The notes under the pieces: model-generated | What the model saw: the letters and a program-made list of their open reading frames with translations, nothing else | Database searches by the model: none | Told to the model about the DNA's origin: nothing | Shown: positions 17,795 through 25,750 of the stretch, piece by piece | Layout: the number at the start of each line of letters is the position of its first letter | Numbering within the stretch: position 1 is the first letter of the stretch | Translations under genes and position numbers: made by a program | DNA from: Jeotgalibaca ciconiae | GTDB taxonomy: Bacteria; Bacillota; Bacilli; Lactobacillales; Aerococcaceae | Direction: 5' to 3' | DNA length: 64,000 nt | Assembly (NCBI RefSeq): GCF_003955755.1 | Contig: NZ_CP034465.1 | Location: 372,001-436,000, forward strand

Positions 17795-18421
17795 CTAGTT
17801 GTTTACAGTAGTTAATGGACTATAATCATTTTCTTCAAGTAGTGTTAATAGAACCTTCATGTTTAAATAAGCTAATGCTCCAATTGTAAAGAAAGAAATA
17901 TAGGGAGCAATATAAATTGTTACAAATAGAAGAGTGCCATCAATAATCAGCATAAACATGGTCCATTTAAAATGTTTCATCATCATGTAAAAAGATACTT
18001 TCATGATTTCCTTCAAATTCAGGGCCGTTATTGCTAATAAAGGGAAGACATACAGTATATTACTGATAAAGATGATGCCTAGAAAGATAAATACAAAAAG
18101 CAAAAATGTGCCGATATCCGAAGTCAGTGTATGAAAATACCACAAATCCATCCCTATAATAATGCTTCCAAGCAAAAGAAAAACGCCCATCCAAAAACTT
18201 TTTTTAAATTTCTCCAAAAAGGCCGTTATAAATTCACGTATCACTCCTTTCCCGCTATCATCATTTAGCTTTCCACCTACGTAGAAGAGTGCAACCAGAG
18301 ATGGACCAATAGTGACAATAGGAAGTGAAAATACAACCCAAATAAGGGTGAGAATCATACAGTCAGATAAAAATGCCATCATTTTCCATAAAGGATGATC
18401 GAGTTTGAATAGATTTTTCAT
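17795..18421 (-). CDS. YesL-type DUF624 membrane protein
   Basis: A 208-aa integral membrane protein with about five hydrophobic helices (roughly 18-45, 80-100, 105-130, 145-170, 175-190). It matches DUF624/YesL, a family repeatedly found beside polysaccharide-utilisation ABC transporters (yesL next to the rhamnogalacturonan genes in Bacillus subtilis). Function unknown; an accessory role in transport is inferred from context. It lies 15 bases downstream of the tethered 214-aa protein, so the two are likely co-expressed. Confidence 0.8.
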   Translation of the reverse strand: MKNLFKLDHPLWKMMAFLSDCMILTLIWVVFSLPIVTIGPSLVALFYVGGKLNDDSGKGVIREFITAFLEKFKKSFWMGVFLLLGSIIIGMDLWYFHTLTSDIGTFLLFVFIFLGIIFISNILYVFPLLAITALNLKEIMKVSFYMMMKHFKWTMFMLIIDGTLLFVTIYIAPYISFFTIGALAYLNMKVLLTLLEENDYSPLTTVNN

Positions 18422-18436
18422 TTTATCAAACCTTTC

Positions 18437-19081
18437 TTAATCTTCTGATTTTGTTACTAATAAGTATTGAATGTATTGCTGAGTAATTTCAGCTTCTTCT
18501 GAATTTAATGGAATCGAACCAAGTATTTTTTCTCCATTATAATTAATTCCCGAGTTCAAGATTGTATGAGTCAAATCCAGCGCGTATGCTCTTTCAATTC
18601 CATCTTCTCCAGCAAGATAAATAAAATCTTCCTCCCACTTCTCTTTCTCTTCCTCAGAAAGAAGAAAATCTAATTGGATAAATCCTCCCAAAGAAGCGTA
18701 ATGTTCTAAGATAGGCTCTTCCGCTATAATAAAGTCCAATTCTTTTGCAGCAATTAGTGCTGTAAATTTCGCCATCTGGTCAAAATCCCCTGCTGCAGTT
18801 TGTTCGATTGAAAAGGTCAAATTTGTATCAAAGATATATTCGTGTTTTTCATCTTTGTCTTGTAAAAAATCCTTTTGAAAATCTTCCACTATATTTTGAG
18901 CTTCATCCGAAGTTAAGGTGCTATTTACGTAGTAAGCGCCCCATATTGTTTCTGGCTTTGCTATAAGTGATGGAATATCAAGCATTAGAAGTAATATGAT
19001 TCCCCCGATAATTCCTATAACCAGCACTTTATAGTACTCCCATATATGCTCGATTCTTTTAAAAAACACTTTTTCCTTCAT
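18437..19081 (-). CDS. Membrane-tethered extracellular protein, possibly binding-protein-like
   Basis: A 214-aa protein with a short basic N-terminus, one transmembrane helix (about 18-36) and an extracellular domain. I do not recognise a named family. Segments such as LTSDEAQNIVEDFQKDF, ELDFIIAEEPILEHYASLGGF and DLLTE-like hydrophilic turns recall the lobe of a type-II solute-binding protein, but it is half the usual size and has no lipobox. It directly precedes the YesL-type gene and follows the repeat cluster. A role in substrate capture or as partner of YesL is a guess. Confidence 0.55.
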   Translation of the reverse strand: MKEKVFFKRIEHIWEYYKVLVIGIIGGIILLLMLDIPSLIAKPETIWGAYYVNSTLTSDEAQNIVEDFQKDFLQDKDEKHEYIFDTNLTFSIEQTAAGDFDQMAKFTALIAAKELDFIIAEEPILEHYASLGGFIQLDFLLSEEEKEKWEEDFIYLAGEDGIERAYALDLTHTILNSGINYNGEKILGSIPLNSEEAEITQQYIQYLLVTKSED

Positions 19082-19120
19082 TATATTCTCCTAGTTTGAA
19101 AAACTTTCAAAATCATTTTT

Positions 19121-19223
19121 TATATAAGAAAAGCGGACAAGCCTGCTTTAGCGGGTATACTCGAATGATATACATTTTGTCTAATTTCCGCAAGACAGGC
19201 TTGAACCGCTAGACTTTAATATG
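19121..19223. repeat. Palindromic repeat unit A
   Basis: Starts AAAAGCGGACAAGCCTG and ends with the imperfect inverse CAGGCTTGAACCGCT. Its middle (AGCGGGTATACTCGAATGATATAC) resembles the extra loop segment of unit C, so the three units are one repeat family. Noncoding. Confidence 0.75.
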
Positions 19224-19224
19224 A

Positions 19225-19382
19225 TAAGAAAAGCGGACAAGTCCGCCTTGACCTATGAAAAAATAGGAAATTTGACCCTGAATGAGCAGCGAAGCGCGCA
19301 ATGGGGCAAATTTATCTTTTTTTCACTAGGTCAGGACTTGGAAGCTAGACATTGATGGCTGAACTTATAATCCCCTAGTCTA
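19225..19382. repeat. Palindromic repeat unit B
   Basis: About 158 bases beginning AAGAAAAGCGGACAAGTCC. The left arm (TTGACCTATGAAAAAATA and AAATTTGACCC) is mirrored by the right arm (GGGGCAAATTT and TTTTTTTCACTAGGTCA), so the unit folds into one long hairpin with a GAGCAGCGAAGCGCGC loop. Nearly identical to unit C outside the loop. Confidence 0.85.
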
Positions 19383-19592
19383 TAAGAAAAGCGGACAAGT
19401 CCGCCTTGGCCTATGAAAAAATAGGAAATTTGACCCTGAATTGTCAGGAGACTTCACGCTTCAGCGGGTTAGTCGAATGATATGCGTTAGCGAGCAGCGA
19501 AGCGCGCAATGGGGCAAATTTATCTTTTTTTCACTAGGTCAGGACTTGGGAGCTAGACATTGATGGCTGAACTTATAATCCCCTAGTCTATA
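19383..19592. repeat. Palindromic repeat unit C (long-loop version)
   Basis: Same arms as unit B with only a few base changes, but about 50 extra bases sit in the loop after CCCTGAAT, including CAGCGGGTTAGTCGAATG, which is related to the centre of unit A. B and C are thus tandem copies differing by a clean loop insertion or deletion. Confidence 0.85.
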
Positions 19593-19634
19593 AGAAGAGC
19601 TGGCATCGCGTTGAATGCCACCCCTCTATCTTTC

Positions 19635-20462
19635 TTATCCTTTTACTCCAGTCGCTGCTACACCTTGAACAAAATGTTTTTGCAAGGACAAGAAAACAAT
19701 CAGGACTGGTATCAACACAACAACAGATGCTGCCATAATTAAACCATACTCTGCTGAATATTGCGTAATAAACATACGCAAGCCGATTTGAATCGTTTTT
19801 AGTTCGTCTCTTGTTAAATAAAGCAATGGTCCTAAGAAATCATTCCATGTATTAACAAAAGTAAAAATTGTTAATGTAGAGATTGCTGGTTTTGATAAGG
19901 GAACCATGATTCTTCCATATATCTGATAATCGTTCATTCCATCGATTCTCGCTGCTTCAATTAATGAATCAGGAATGCCTTGGTAGAACTGTCTCATCAT
20001 GAATACACCAAACGCTGAGAAAGCTTGCAACAGAATAATCGCCAAATGTGTATTATTCAATCCAAAACTTCTCATCATAATAAATTGGGGCACCATATAT
20101 GCTTGCCATGGAACAGCGATTGTTGCGATATATGCCATGAACAAGAAATCTCTTCCTCTAAAATGAAGCTTTGAAAAAGCATAAGCAGCAAAACTACTCG
20201 TCAATAACTGTAAAAATGTCACAATTAATGTAATTTTTGCAGTGTTTTTAATAAAGGTAGCCAAAGGAATCCTCGTCCATATGTCTCGGTAATTACTCCA
20301 TACTGGATTTTCTGGAATCCATTGTATCGGAAAGGCAAAAATATCTTTATCCAATTTCACGGAAGAGGAAAGCATCCATAAGAATGGGAATAACATTGTA
20401 AAAGCAACAATAATCAATACAATGTAAATCAGTATTCTTGTCAGTGTATTTTTCTTTTTCAT
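19635..20462 (-). CDS. Carbohydrate ABC transporter permease (MalG/LacG type)
   Basis: A 275-aa membrane permease of a CUT1-type sugar importer with six helices. The EAA loop reads EAARIDGMNDYQIYGRIMVPLSKP and the C-terminus ends in the usual QKHFVQGVAATGVKG. It pairs with the upstream permease (15-base gap) and has GGGGAGG before the ATG. No ATPase gene is in the locus; such importers usually share a common MsmK-type ATPase encoded elsewhere. Confidence 0.9.
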   Translation of the reverse strand: MKKKNTLTRILIYIVLIIVAFTMLFPFLWMLSSSVKLDKDIFAFPIQWIPENPVWSNYRDIWTRIPLATFIKNTAKITLIVTFLQLLTSSFAAYAFSKLHFRGRDFLFMAYIATIAVPWQAYMVPQFIMMRSFGLNNTHLAIILLQAFSAFGVFMMRQFYQGIPDSLIEAARIDGMNDYQIYGRIMVPLSKPAISTLTIFTFVNTWNDFLGPLLYLTRDELKTIQIGLRMFITQYSAEYGLIMAASVVVLIPVLIVFLSLQKHFVQGVAATGVKG

Positions 20463-20477
20463 CGTTTTCCTCCCCTT

Positions 20478-21404
20478 CTATTCTTTCGCGAAATTCTTTT
20501 CGCCTCTAAATTGTACGACAGTAACCACTAACACAACTACAAACAAAAGCATGGAAATGGCACTTGAATATCCGAGGTCCCAATTTTTGAATGCAGTATT
20601 ATAAATTTCGTAAACTAAAACCAATGTCGATGTACCAGGTCCTCCCTGGGTAATCATATAGACAATATCATATACTTTAAAACTATTGATAGTTAAAATC
20701 ATTAATACAAAAAATGTTACAGGTCTTAATTGAGGCACAGTTACATTAAGAAATTGCTGCCATTTATTGGCTCCATCCAAGTCTGCCGCCTCATATAGCT
20801 CGGAAGAAATTCCTTGTAAACCAGCCAGGAAAATAACCATGTAGTAACCCATTTGCTTCCAAACACTAAAGAATATAACGGTAACCATAGCCCAATCACT
20901 ATCAGCTGCCCATCTTGGCGGATCCAGTACTCCTAATAACTTTAAAATTTCATTAATTGGACCATTTACAGGACTAAAAATCATGTTCCATACTGCAGCT
21001 ACCGCTACTAATGATGCTACATAAGGAAAGAAACTCACTGTTCTAAAAAAGTTTCTACCTTTTATTTGCTGATTCAGCAAGATCGCTAATCCTAAAGCAA
21101 ATCCCATTGTTAAGGGAACAGTTCCCACAGCATAAATTAATGTATTCCAAAATGCAGCATGAACTCTGACGTCACTCCACATTCTTGTGAAATTATCAAT
21201 TCCTATAAACTCCATAGGATTACTGCCATCCCATTTATAAAATGACAGAACAATAGCAAAAATAATAGGACCTAGTGTAAAAATAGCAAATCCAATAAAA
21301 TTAGGAGCGATAAATGAATAGGCCGTTAGGTTTTCTTTTATTCGACGAATCTTTTTGGGACTAAATGAACTTACCTTATCATTTAACTCTACTTTATCAT
21401 TCAT
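20478..21404 (-). CDS. Carbohydrate ABC transporter permease (MalF/LacF type)
   Basis: A 308-aa six-helix permease with the YSFIAPNFIGFAIFTLGP first helix and the EAADLDGANKWQQFLNVTVPQLRP coupling loop typical of MalF/LacF subunits. It forms the channel with the following permease. It lies 81 bases after the binding-protein gene, with a hairpin in between. Confidence 0.9.
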   Translation of the reverse strand: MNDKVELNDKVSSFSPKKIRRIKENLTAYSFIAPNFIGFAIFTLGPIIFAIVLSFYKWDGSNPMEFIGIDNFTRMWSDVRVHAAFWNTLIYAVGTVPLTMGFALGLAILLNQQIKGRNFFRTVSFFPYVASLVAVAAVWNMIFSPVNGPINEILKLLGVLDPPRWAADSDWAMVTVIFFSVWKQMGYYMVIFLAGLQGISSELYEAADLDGANKWQQFLNVTVPQLRPVTFFVLMILTINSFKVYDIVYMITQGGPGTSTLVLVYEIYNTAFKNWDLGYSSAISMLLFVVVLVVTVVQFRGEKNFAKE

Positions 21405-21427
21405 AACCGTTCCTTCCTTCCACCTTT

Positions 21428-21459
21428 AAAAAAAGGAGGACAAGCAGATGCCTGCCCTC
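21428..21459 (-). terminator. Intercistronic hairpin between binding protein and permeases
   Basis: On the minus strand GAGGGCAGGCA pairs with TGCTTGTCCTC (21459-21436, two G-U pairs) and is followed by TTTTTTT. A partial terminator here would make the binding protein more abundant than the permeases. Confidence 0.65.
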
Positions 21460-21460
21460 T

Positions 21461-21488
21461 CTGTAACTCTATTACTGTAACTCTATTA
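21461..21488. repeat. 14-bp tandem duplication over the binding-protein stop codon
   Basis: CTGTAACTCTATTA occurs twice in direct succession (21461-21474, 21475-21488), followed by CTGTAA. It spans the stop codon and 3' flank of the solute-binding protein gene and looks like a recent slippage event. Confidence 0.8.
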
Positions 21489-22823
21489 CTGTAATGCTTC
21501 TACTTGCCCTGCAGCTTTTTCTAATTCTTCAGAAGCTTCAGCATTATTAGTCATGATATTGTCATGTGCATCATTTAGAATTGTTTCAACTTCAGCGGAA
21601 TGTTCATCTAATGGTAATTCTAGATAAGTTGTTTTCACTGAAAGTGCTTCTTTACTTTGTTCATCATCCGGGAAACCAGGAGATGCAGCAATCGTATTAA
21701 TTACTTCTTCTGATTGGATAGCAGGCATTGTTCCTGTATCAGCAATAATTTGTGAACCTTCTTCGCTCGTCACGAACTCTACAAATTTCCATGAAGCTTC
21801 TTTATTTTCTGAATTAGCACTAATACCGAGTGTTGTAATCGTACCTGAGGCTGTTCCTTCCTCTGCTCCTTCAGTTAAAGGCATTGTCACCATTCCCCAA
21901 TTGAAATCTTCACTTTCGCCGCTTTCAATTGCAGTAGCTAATGTTGGAATAAACCAAGTTCCCATTAATAGACTTGCTACATTGTTTTGATAGAAAGCTG
22001 CTGAATAGTGCAGACTAGACGTTTTTAAAGTTGCATAGTCTTGAACAATCTGGTCTTCTTGTTGCGCTAATACCGTTTCATAAATTGGTTCCAAGAAAGA
22101 ATAATCAGTTGAAACGAGTGTGTTCTCACCATCTAATAATCCATACATTTGAACTTGGCTTCTCCATGTATGGTAATGTCCACCATATACTTTAGATCCA
22201 TTTGCTTCAGTTGCTTTCTCAGAAACTTCGCGAATTAATGTGTCATATTCATCAAATGTCAGATTATTTTGTGGATAATCTACATTCGCTGCATCAAATA
22301 AATCTTTGTTGTAGTACATAACATAAAAATCACTACGGAAAGGTAATGCATAATATTCATCATCTACAGTAATCTGTTCTACTGTACCACTATATTGGTC
22401 TAGGTTAATATCACTAGCTAATTCACTCAATGGTTCTAATTGATTTTTGTTAACTAAAGATGCATAACCAGGAATATCTTTAACGGTTACCACATCAATA
22501 GAAGTATCTCCTCCAGATAATTGAGTTCCTAATACAGTCATATAATCAGTTGAACCAAGATCCAACAGTTCTACATTAATATCTGGATTATCAGCTTCAA
22601 AAGCTTCAATTAAAGGTTCATAGTATACAGTTGCATCTTTATCCCAAACCGACCAAGTCAAAGTTGTCTGTCCGTCGGTTTGTTCTTCTGTGGTACCAGA
22701 ATCTGTGTTATTGCCACTTGTATCTGCGTCATTGTCAGCATTCCCTCCACATGCAGCTAAAACAAGAGCACTTAATGCTAAAAGAGATGCGGAGCGTGAA
22801 AAACGTTTTGTAAACTTATTCAT
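21486..22823 (-). CDS. Sugar ABC transporter substrate-binding lipoprotein
   Basis: A 445-aa family 1 extracellular solute-binding protein. The signal peptide ends in LAACGG (lipid-modified Cys25), followed by an Asn/Asp/Thr linker and a mature domain starting TTLTWSVWDKDATVYYEPLIEAF. Motifs YYALPFRSDFYVMYYNKDLFDAANVDYP and ASWKFVEFVTSEEGSQ are standard for sugar-binding proteins. Given the neighbouring GH88 and GH35 enzymes, the ligand is probably a uronic acid- and/or galactose-containing oligosaccharide. AGGAGG precedes the ATG. Confidence 0.9.
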   Translation of the reverse strand: MNKFTKRFSRSASLLALSALVLAACGGNADNDADTSGNNTDSGTTEEQTDGQTTLTWSVWDKDATVYYEPLIEAFEADNPDINVELLDLGSTDYMTVLGTQLSGGDTSIDVVTVKDIPGYASLVNKNQLEPLSELASDINLDQYSGTVEQITVDDEYYALPFRSDFYVMYYNKDLFDAANVDYPQNNLTFDEYDTLIREVSEKATEANGSKVYGGHYHTWRSQVQMYGLLDGENTLVSTDYSFLEPIYETVLAQQEDQIVQDYATLKTSSLHYSAAFYQNNVASLLMGTWFIPTLATAIESGESEDFNWGMVTMPLTEGAEEGTASGTITTLGISANSENKEASWKFVEFVTSEEGSQIIADTGTMPAIQSEEVINTIAASPGFPDDEQSKEALSVKTTYLELPLDEHSAEVETILNDAHDNIMTNNAEASEELEKAAGQVEALQ

Positions 22824-22865
22824 TTTGTTTTCCTCCTGATAATTATCTATTTTTTTTATTTTTTA

Positions 22866-24026
22866 TTACCAATATTGATACCAGCTTTTTGCTAAGCGTA
22901 CTAAACTTTCAAAGTAATAGTAATCTCCCCAAATCATACTTTCATCTACGCCTTTATTACTATTTTTATCATATACCCCATGCTTTAACAGCCCGTTCGC
23001 ATTTGGTGACTCCTTAGTAGTGTATAAGCTGCTAAGCGATTGAACAATTGCCACTGCTTTTTCCTCGTAGTACTTTCTCTTTGGATGCGAAAGAGGCAAT
23101 TGTTTTGCTAATTCTAACAATCCACATGCCGCAATAGCAGCCGCTGAACTATCTCTTTCCTGATCACTACCATCACCAAATACTAAATCCCAATAGACAA
23201 CCTCATCTTCTGGCAAGCGGGAAAGAAAATAATCGGCAATTTTCTCAGCTGTTTCCAAGAACGAATAGTCCCCTGTATGAAGATAACTTAATGTAAAACC
23301 ATAGATTCCCCAAGCCTGTCCTCTTGCCCAACAGGAATCATGAGCGAAACCTTGAGCCGTTTCCCCTCTTACTGCTTCTCCTGTCTGGCGATCGAAGAAA
23401 TATGTGTGATAGGTAGTAAAATTATCACGTACAATATATTTCTGGGTTTGTTTTGCATGTCGTGTTGCAGCTATTCTGTACCGATCATCTCCTGTCATTT
23501 CCGACGCAAAGTAAAGCAATGATAAGTTCATTAAGCAATCAATAATCATTCTACCGTTCTCATGAATATCATCTAAATTGCCCCAAGCTTGAATAATTCC
23601 CGCCTTTTCACTGTAGCGAGTCATCAAACGATCTGCTGCATCAATTGCCATTTGCTTAGAAGTTTCATTCCCATTCACTTTATAATCAGCCACTGCTGAA
23701 AGTGAGTATAAAAATCCAATGTCATGTGTTTCCAATTCAACGTTCTTATCCAAACGTTCTCGGAAGCTTTTCACTTGTGTATCAATAACTGCATCAAACT
23801 CTGTACTTTCTGTTATCTCTTTTGCAAGAAATAGCATGCCTACCCAAAAGCTAGAAGTCCAGTAATCATTCGGCTTTGCTTCATATACATAATTCTTAGA
23901 AGCTGCCCATGGGACTTTGTCATAAAATGTTGGAATATTTTCTCGGATTTTTGATAATACAAAATCAATTTCATCCGCTAATACAAATTCCACTTCCTCC
24001 TTCAAACTTGATAAATCTTTAGCCAT
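22866..24026 (-). CDS. GH88 unsaturated glucuronyl hydrolase
   Basis: A 386-aa (alpha/alpha)6-barrel enzyme that hydrates and thereby releases the 4,5-unsaturated uronic acid left at the end of oligosaccharides by polysaccharide lyases. Numbered from the ATG at 24026, Asp102 (ETHDIGFLY) and Asp163 (RMIIDCLMNL) correspond to Asp88 and Asp149 of Bacillus sp. GL1 UGL, with the same 61-residue spacing. No signal peptide. The ATG at 24026 has GGTGG eight bases upstream; an ATG at 24038 touches that site. A need for this enzyme implies a lyase, probably one of the two upstream proteins. Confidence 0.9.
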   Translation of the reverse strand: MAKDLSSLKEEVEFVLADEIDFVLSKIRENIPTFYDKVPWAASKNYVYEAKPNDYWTSSFWVGMLFLAKEITESTEFDAVIDTQVKSFRERLDKNVELETHDIGFLYSLSAVADYKVNGNETSKQMAIDAADRLMTRYSEKAGIIQAWGNLDDIHENGRMIIDCLMNLSLLYFASEMTGDDRYRIAATRHAKQTQKYIVRDNFTTYHTYFFDRQTGEAVRGETAQGFAHDSCWARGQAWGIYGFTLSYLHTGDYSFLETAEKIADYFLSRLPEDEVVYWDLVFGDGSDQERDSSAAAIAACGLLELAKQLPLSHPKRKYYEEKAVAIVQSLSSLYTTKESPNANGLLKHGVYDKNSNKGVDESMIWGDYYYFESLVRLAKSWYQYW

Positions 24027-24040
24027 ATCGTCATCCACCT

Positions 24041-25750
24041 TTAATTTTCTTTTACTTGTAATTTATACTTTCTTTTGTAATTATTTGTTAGCTTTTTTGC
24101 AGATAAAACTAACCGATAAACTTCTCGAATATCCCCTTGATGCGTTCGATACTCTTCTCGAATGGTCCGAGCTTCATCTAACTTATCTGAAAAAAACAAA
24201 TCTACTTGACACTTCTCTCCCTTCCAACTAATCTTATTTTCTTGAATAAGTGGTTGATAATGGCTGATGAAATTTTGCAATACTTTATTATTCATATTTC
24301 GATTAAAATGAATCTCGTCCTGCAAAAAAAGCATCTTTTCATCCTTTACCCACTGCCATTTTCGATGATAATCAGTAATCTGTGATTCTTTTCCATAAAC
24401 GCCTTCTAAGTTCATTGAAAATCGAAAACCATCTGCTGATTCTGTAAACTCAACCTTTTCAGCTTGGTGATCCCCTGCGATTTGTTCGCAGCCGTTAATA
24501 ATAGGAACAGAATGACCTAATGAACGATTATTTAAGATACTGTACCTTGTCTCTTCCAAAAAGTATCCTCTTGTATATTCCCCTGCACCCAAGTCCGTTA
24601 AAAGCAATTCTTCTTGACTTCCAAAGATAAAATGTCCTACATCATTATGGTTATGACTCTCGTTATTGCTGCCTCCTTTGGCAGCAAAGACTACTTTTTC
24701 TTCTTTGAAATTTGCTACAAGCCATTCTGCATCAGAAAAATAATGAACTCCTTCAGCTTGTTCGTTTTCTACTGTACCTGTCCAAAGGAGATTCCGAGAC
24801 AAGTGGGCCCATCGGTAACAATGATCAAAGTGAAGTGAAGTTGCTTGGTCTAGAAAAGGAACAGGAACTTGAAAATAGCGATGACAAAAACTGATTAGTC
24901 CGCTAGGCAACTCCGGATTTTCTGCGTCAGAAAAAGGAACAAATGAACGGTTTCCGATTTGAGTATAAAAAGGAAAAGCTGCTATTTTCTTTAATAATGG
25001 TTCTGATAAAAATTGATCACTTTGATAGTTCTGCTGGTATTTTTCAGCAAAGTAGCAGTAGTAACCAAATCCATATATCCAGTAACCAATCCCTTCTTCA
25101 CAAACCCCGTCATTTTCAAAACTCCTAAAATAGCTGTCAAAAGAGATAGATAATCGTTTGATTATTTTTTCTTGTCTTTCTTGCTGACTCTTCAACATCG
25201 ACAAAGCTGTCATTCCAATACAACTCGCTATCACTGCACTCCAATTATTTTCCAAGTGTTCCCATTCCCACTCTTTTCGTTCAAAGGGTTTTAAAACGCG
25301 TCTTTCAATTTCACTTTCCACTCTGCTCTTTACTATTTGAGAAAATGAATTCCCATGGATCTCAACCAATTCTGATAACGTTTGAGCTGTCTCAGCCGAA
25401 AAAAGGTCAACCATATAGGGACTATCTCGATCATAAGCTGCTTCACCGCCATAATCTAAATGGGCCGGCAATGCCCAAGTATACTCATTACAAACTTCCC
25501 ACATAATCTTTTCCAGCATTCTAATATTTGAAAGATTGTTATCATCAAGTAATAGCGCCAAACCAAGCGTGACGAGTTGTCTTCTTCTTTCAAAGTACTG
25601 CCGTTCAAATTGCAAACGATTACCATTTTCTATATAGGCTTGGTAACCTTCCACCGTAATGGGAGCAACTTGATTTTTTTCAATAATTTCTTCCGTATCT
25701 TTTTTTATTTCTTCTATTAGATTCATTGTGTTAATATTCTTCATCATCAT
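24041..25750 (-). CDS. Heparinase II/III-like protein, candidate uronic acid lyase
   Basis: A 569-aa cytoplasmic protein with an N-terminal helical (alpha/alpha) toroid (about 40-300, containing the conserved ENNWSAV at 167-173) and a C-terminal beta-sandwich of the heparinase II/III family. The metal-binding strand NESHNHNDVGHF (363-374) and the LGAGEYTRGYF and SLGHSVPIING motifs are intact. Family members are eliminases acting on heparan, hyaluronan, alginate or related uronides. No signal peptide, so it would cut imported oligosaccharides. It overlaps the DUF2264 gene by 4 bases. The exact substrate is not predictable. Confidence 0.8.
   Translation of the reverse strand: MMMKNINTMNLIEEIKKDTEEIIEKNQVAPITVEGYQAYIENGNRLQFERQYFERRRQLVTLGLALLLDDNNLSNIRMLEKIMWEVCNEYTWALPAHLDYGGEAAYDRDSPYMVDLFSAETAQTLSELVEIHGNSFSQIVKSRVESEIERRVLKPFERKEWEWEHLENNWSAVIASCIGMTALSMLKSQQERQEKIIKRLSISFDSYFRSFENDGVCEEGIGYWIYGFGYYCYFAEKYQQNYQSDQFLSEPLLKKIAAFPFYTQIGNRSFVPFSDAENPELPSGLISFCHRYFQVPVPFLDQATSLHFDHCYRWAHLSRNLLWTGTVENEQAEGVHYFSDAEWLVANFKEEKVVFAAKGGSNNESHNHNDVGHFIFGSQEELLLTDLGAGEYTRGYFLEETRYSILNNRSLGHSVPIINGCEQIAGDHQAEKVEFTESADGFRFSMNLEGVYGKESQITDYHRKWQWVKDEKMLFLQDEIHFNRNMNNKVLQNFISHYQPLIQENKISWKGEKCQVDLFFSDKLDEARTIREEYRTHQGDIREVYRLVLSAKKLTNNYKRKYKLQVKEN

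Noticed and set aside
19121-19592. Repeated segments considered as a CRISPR array
   Set aside because: The units are long, self-complementary and nearly contiguous, without regular short repeats and unique spacers.
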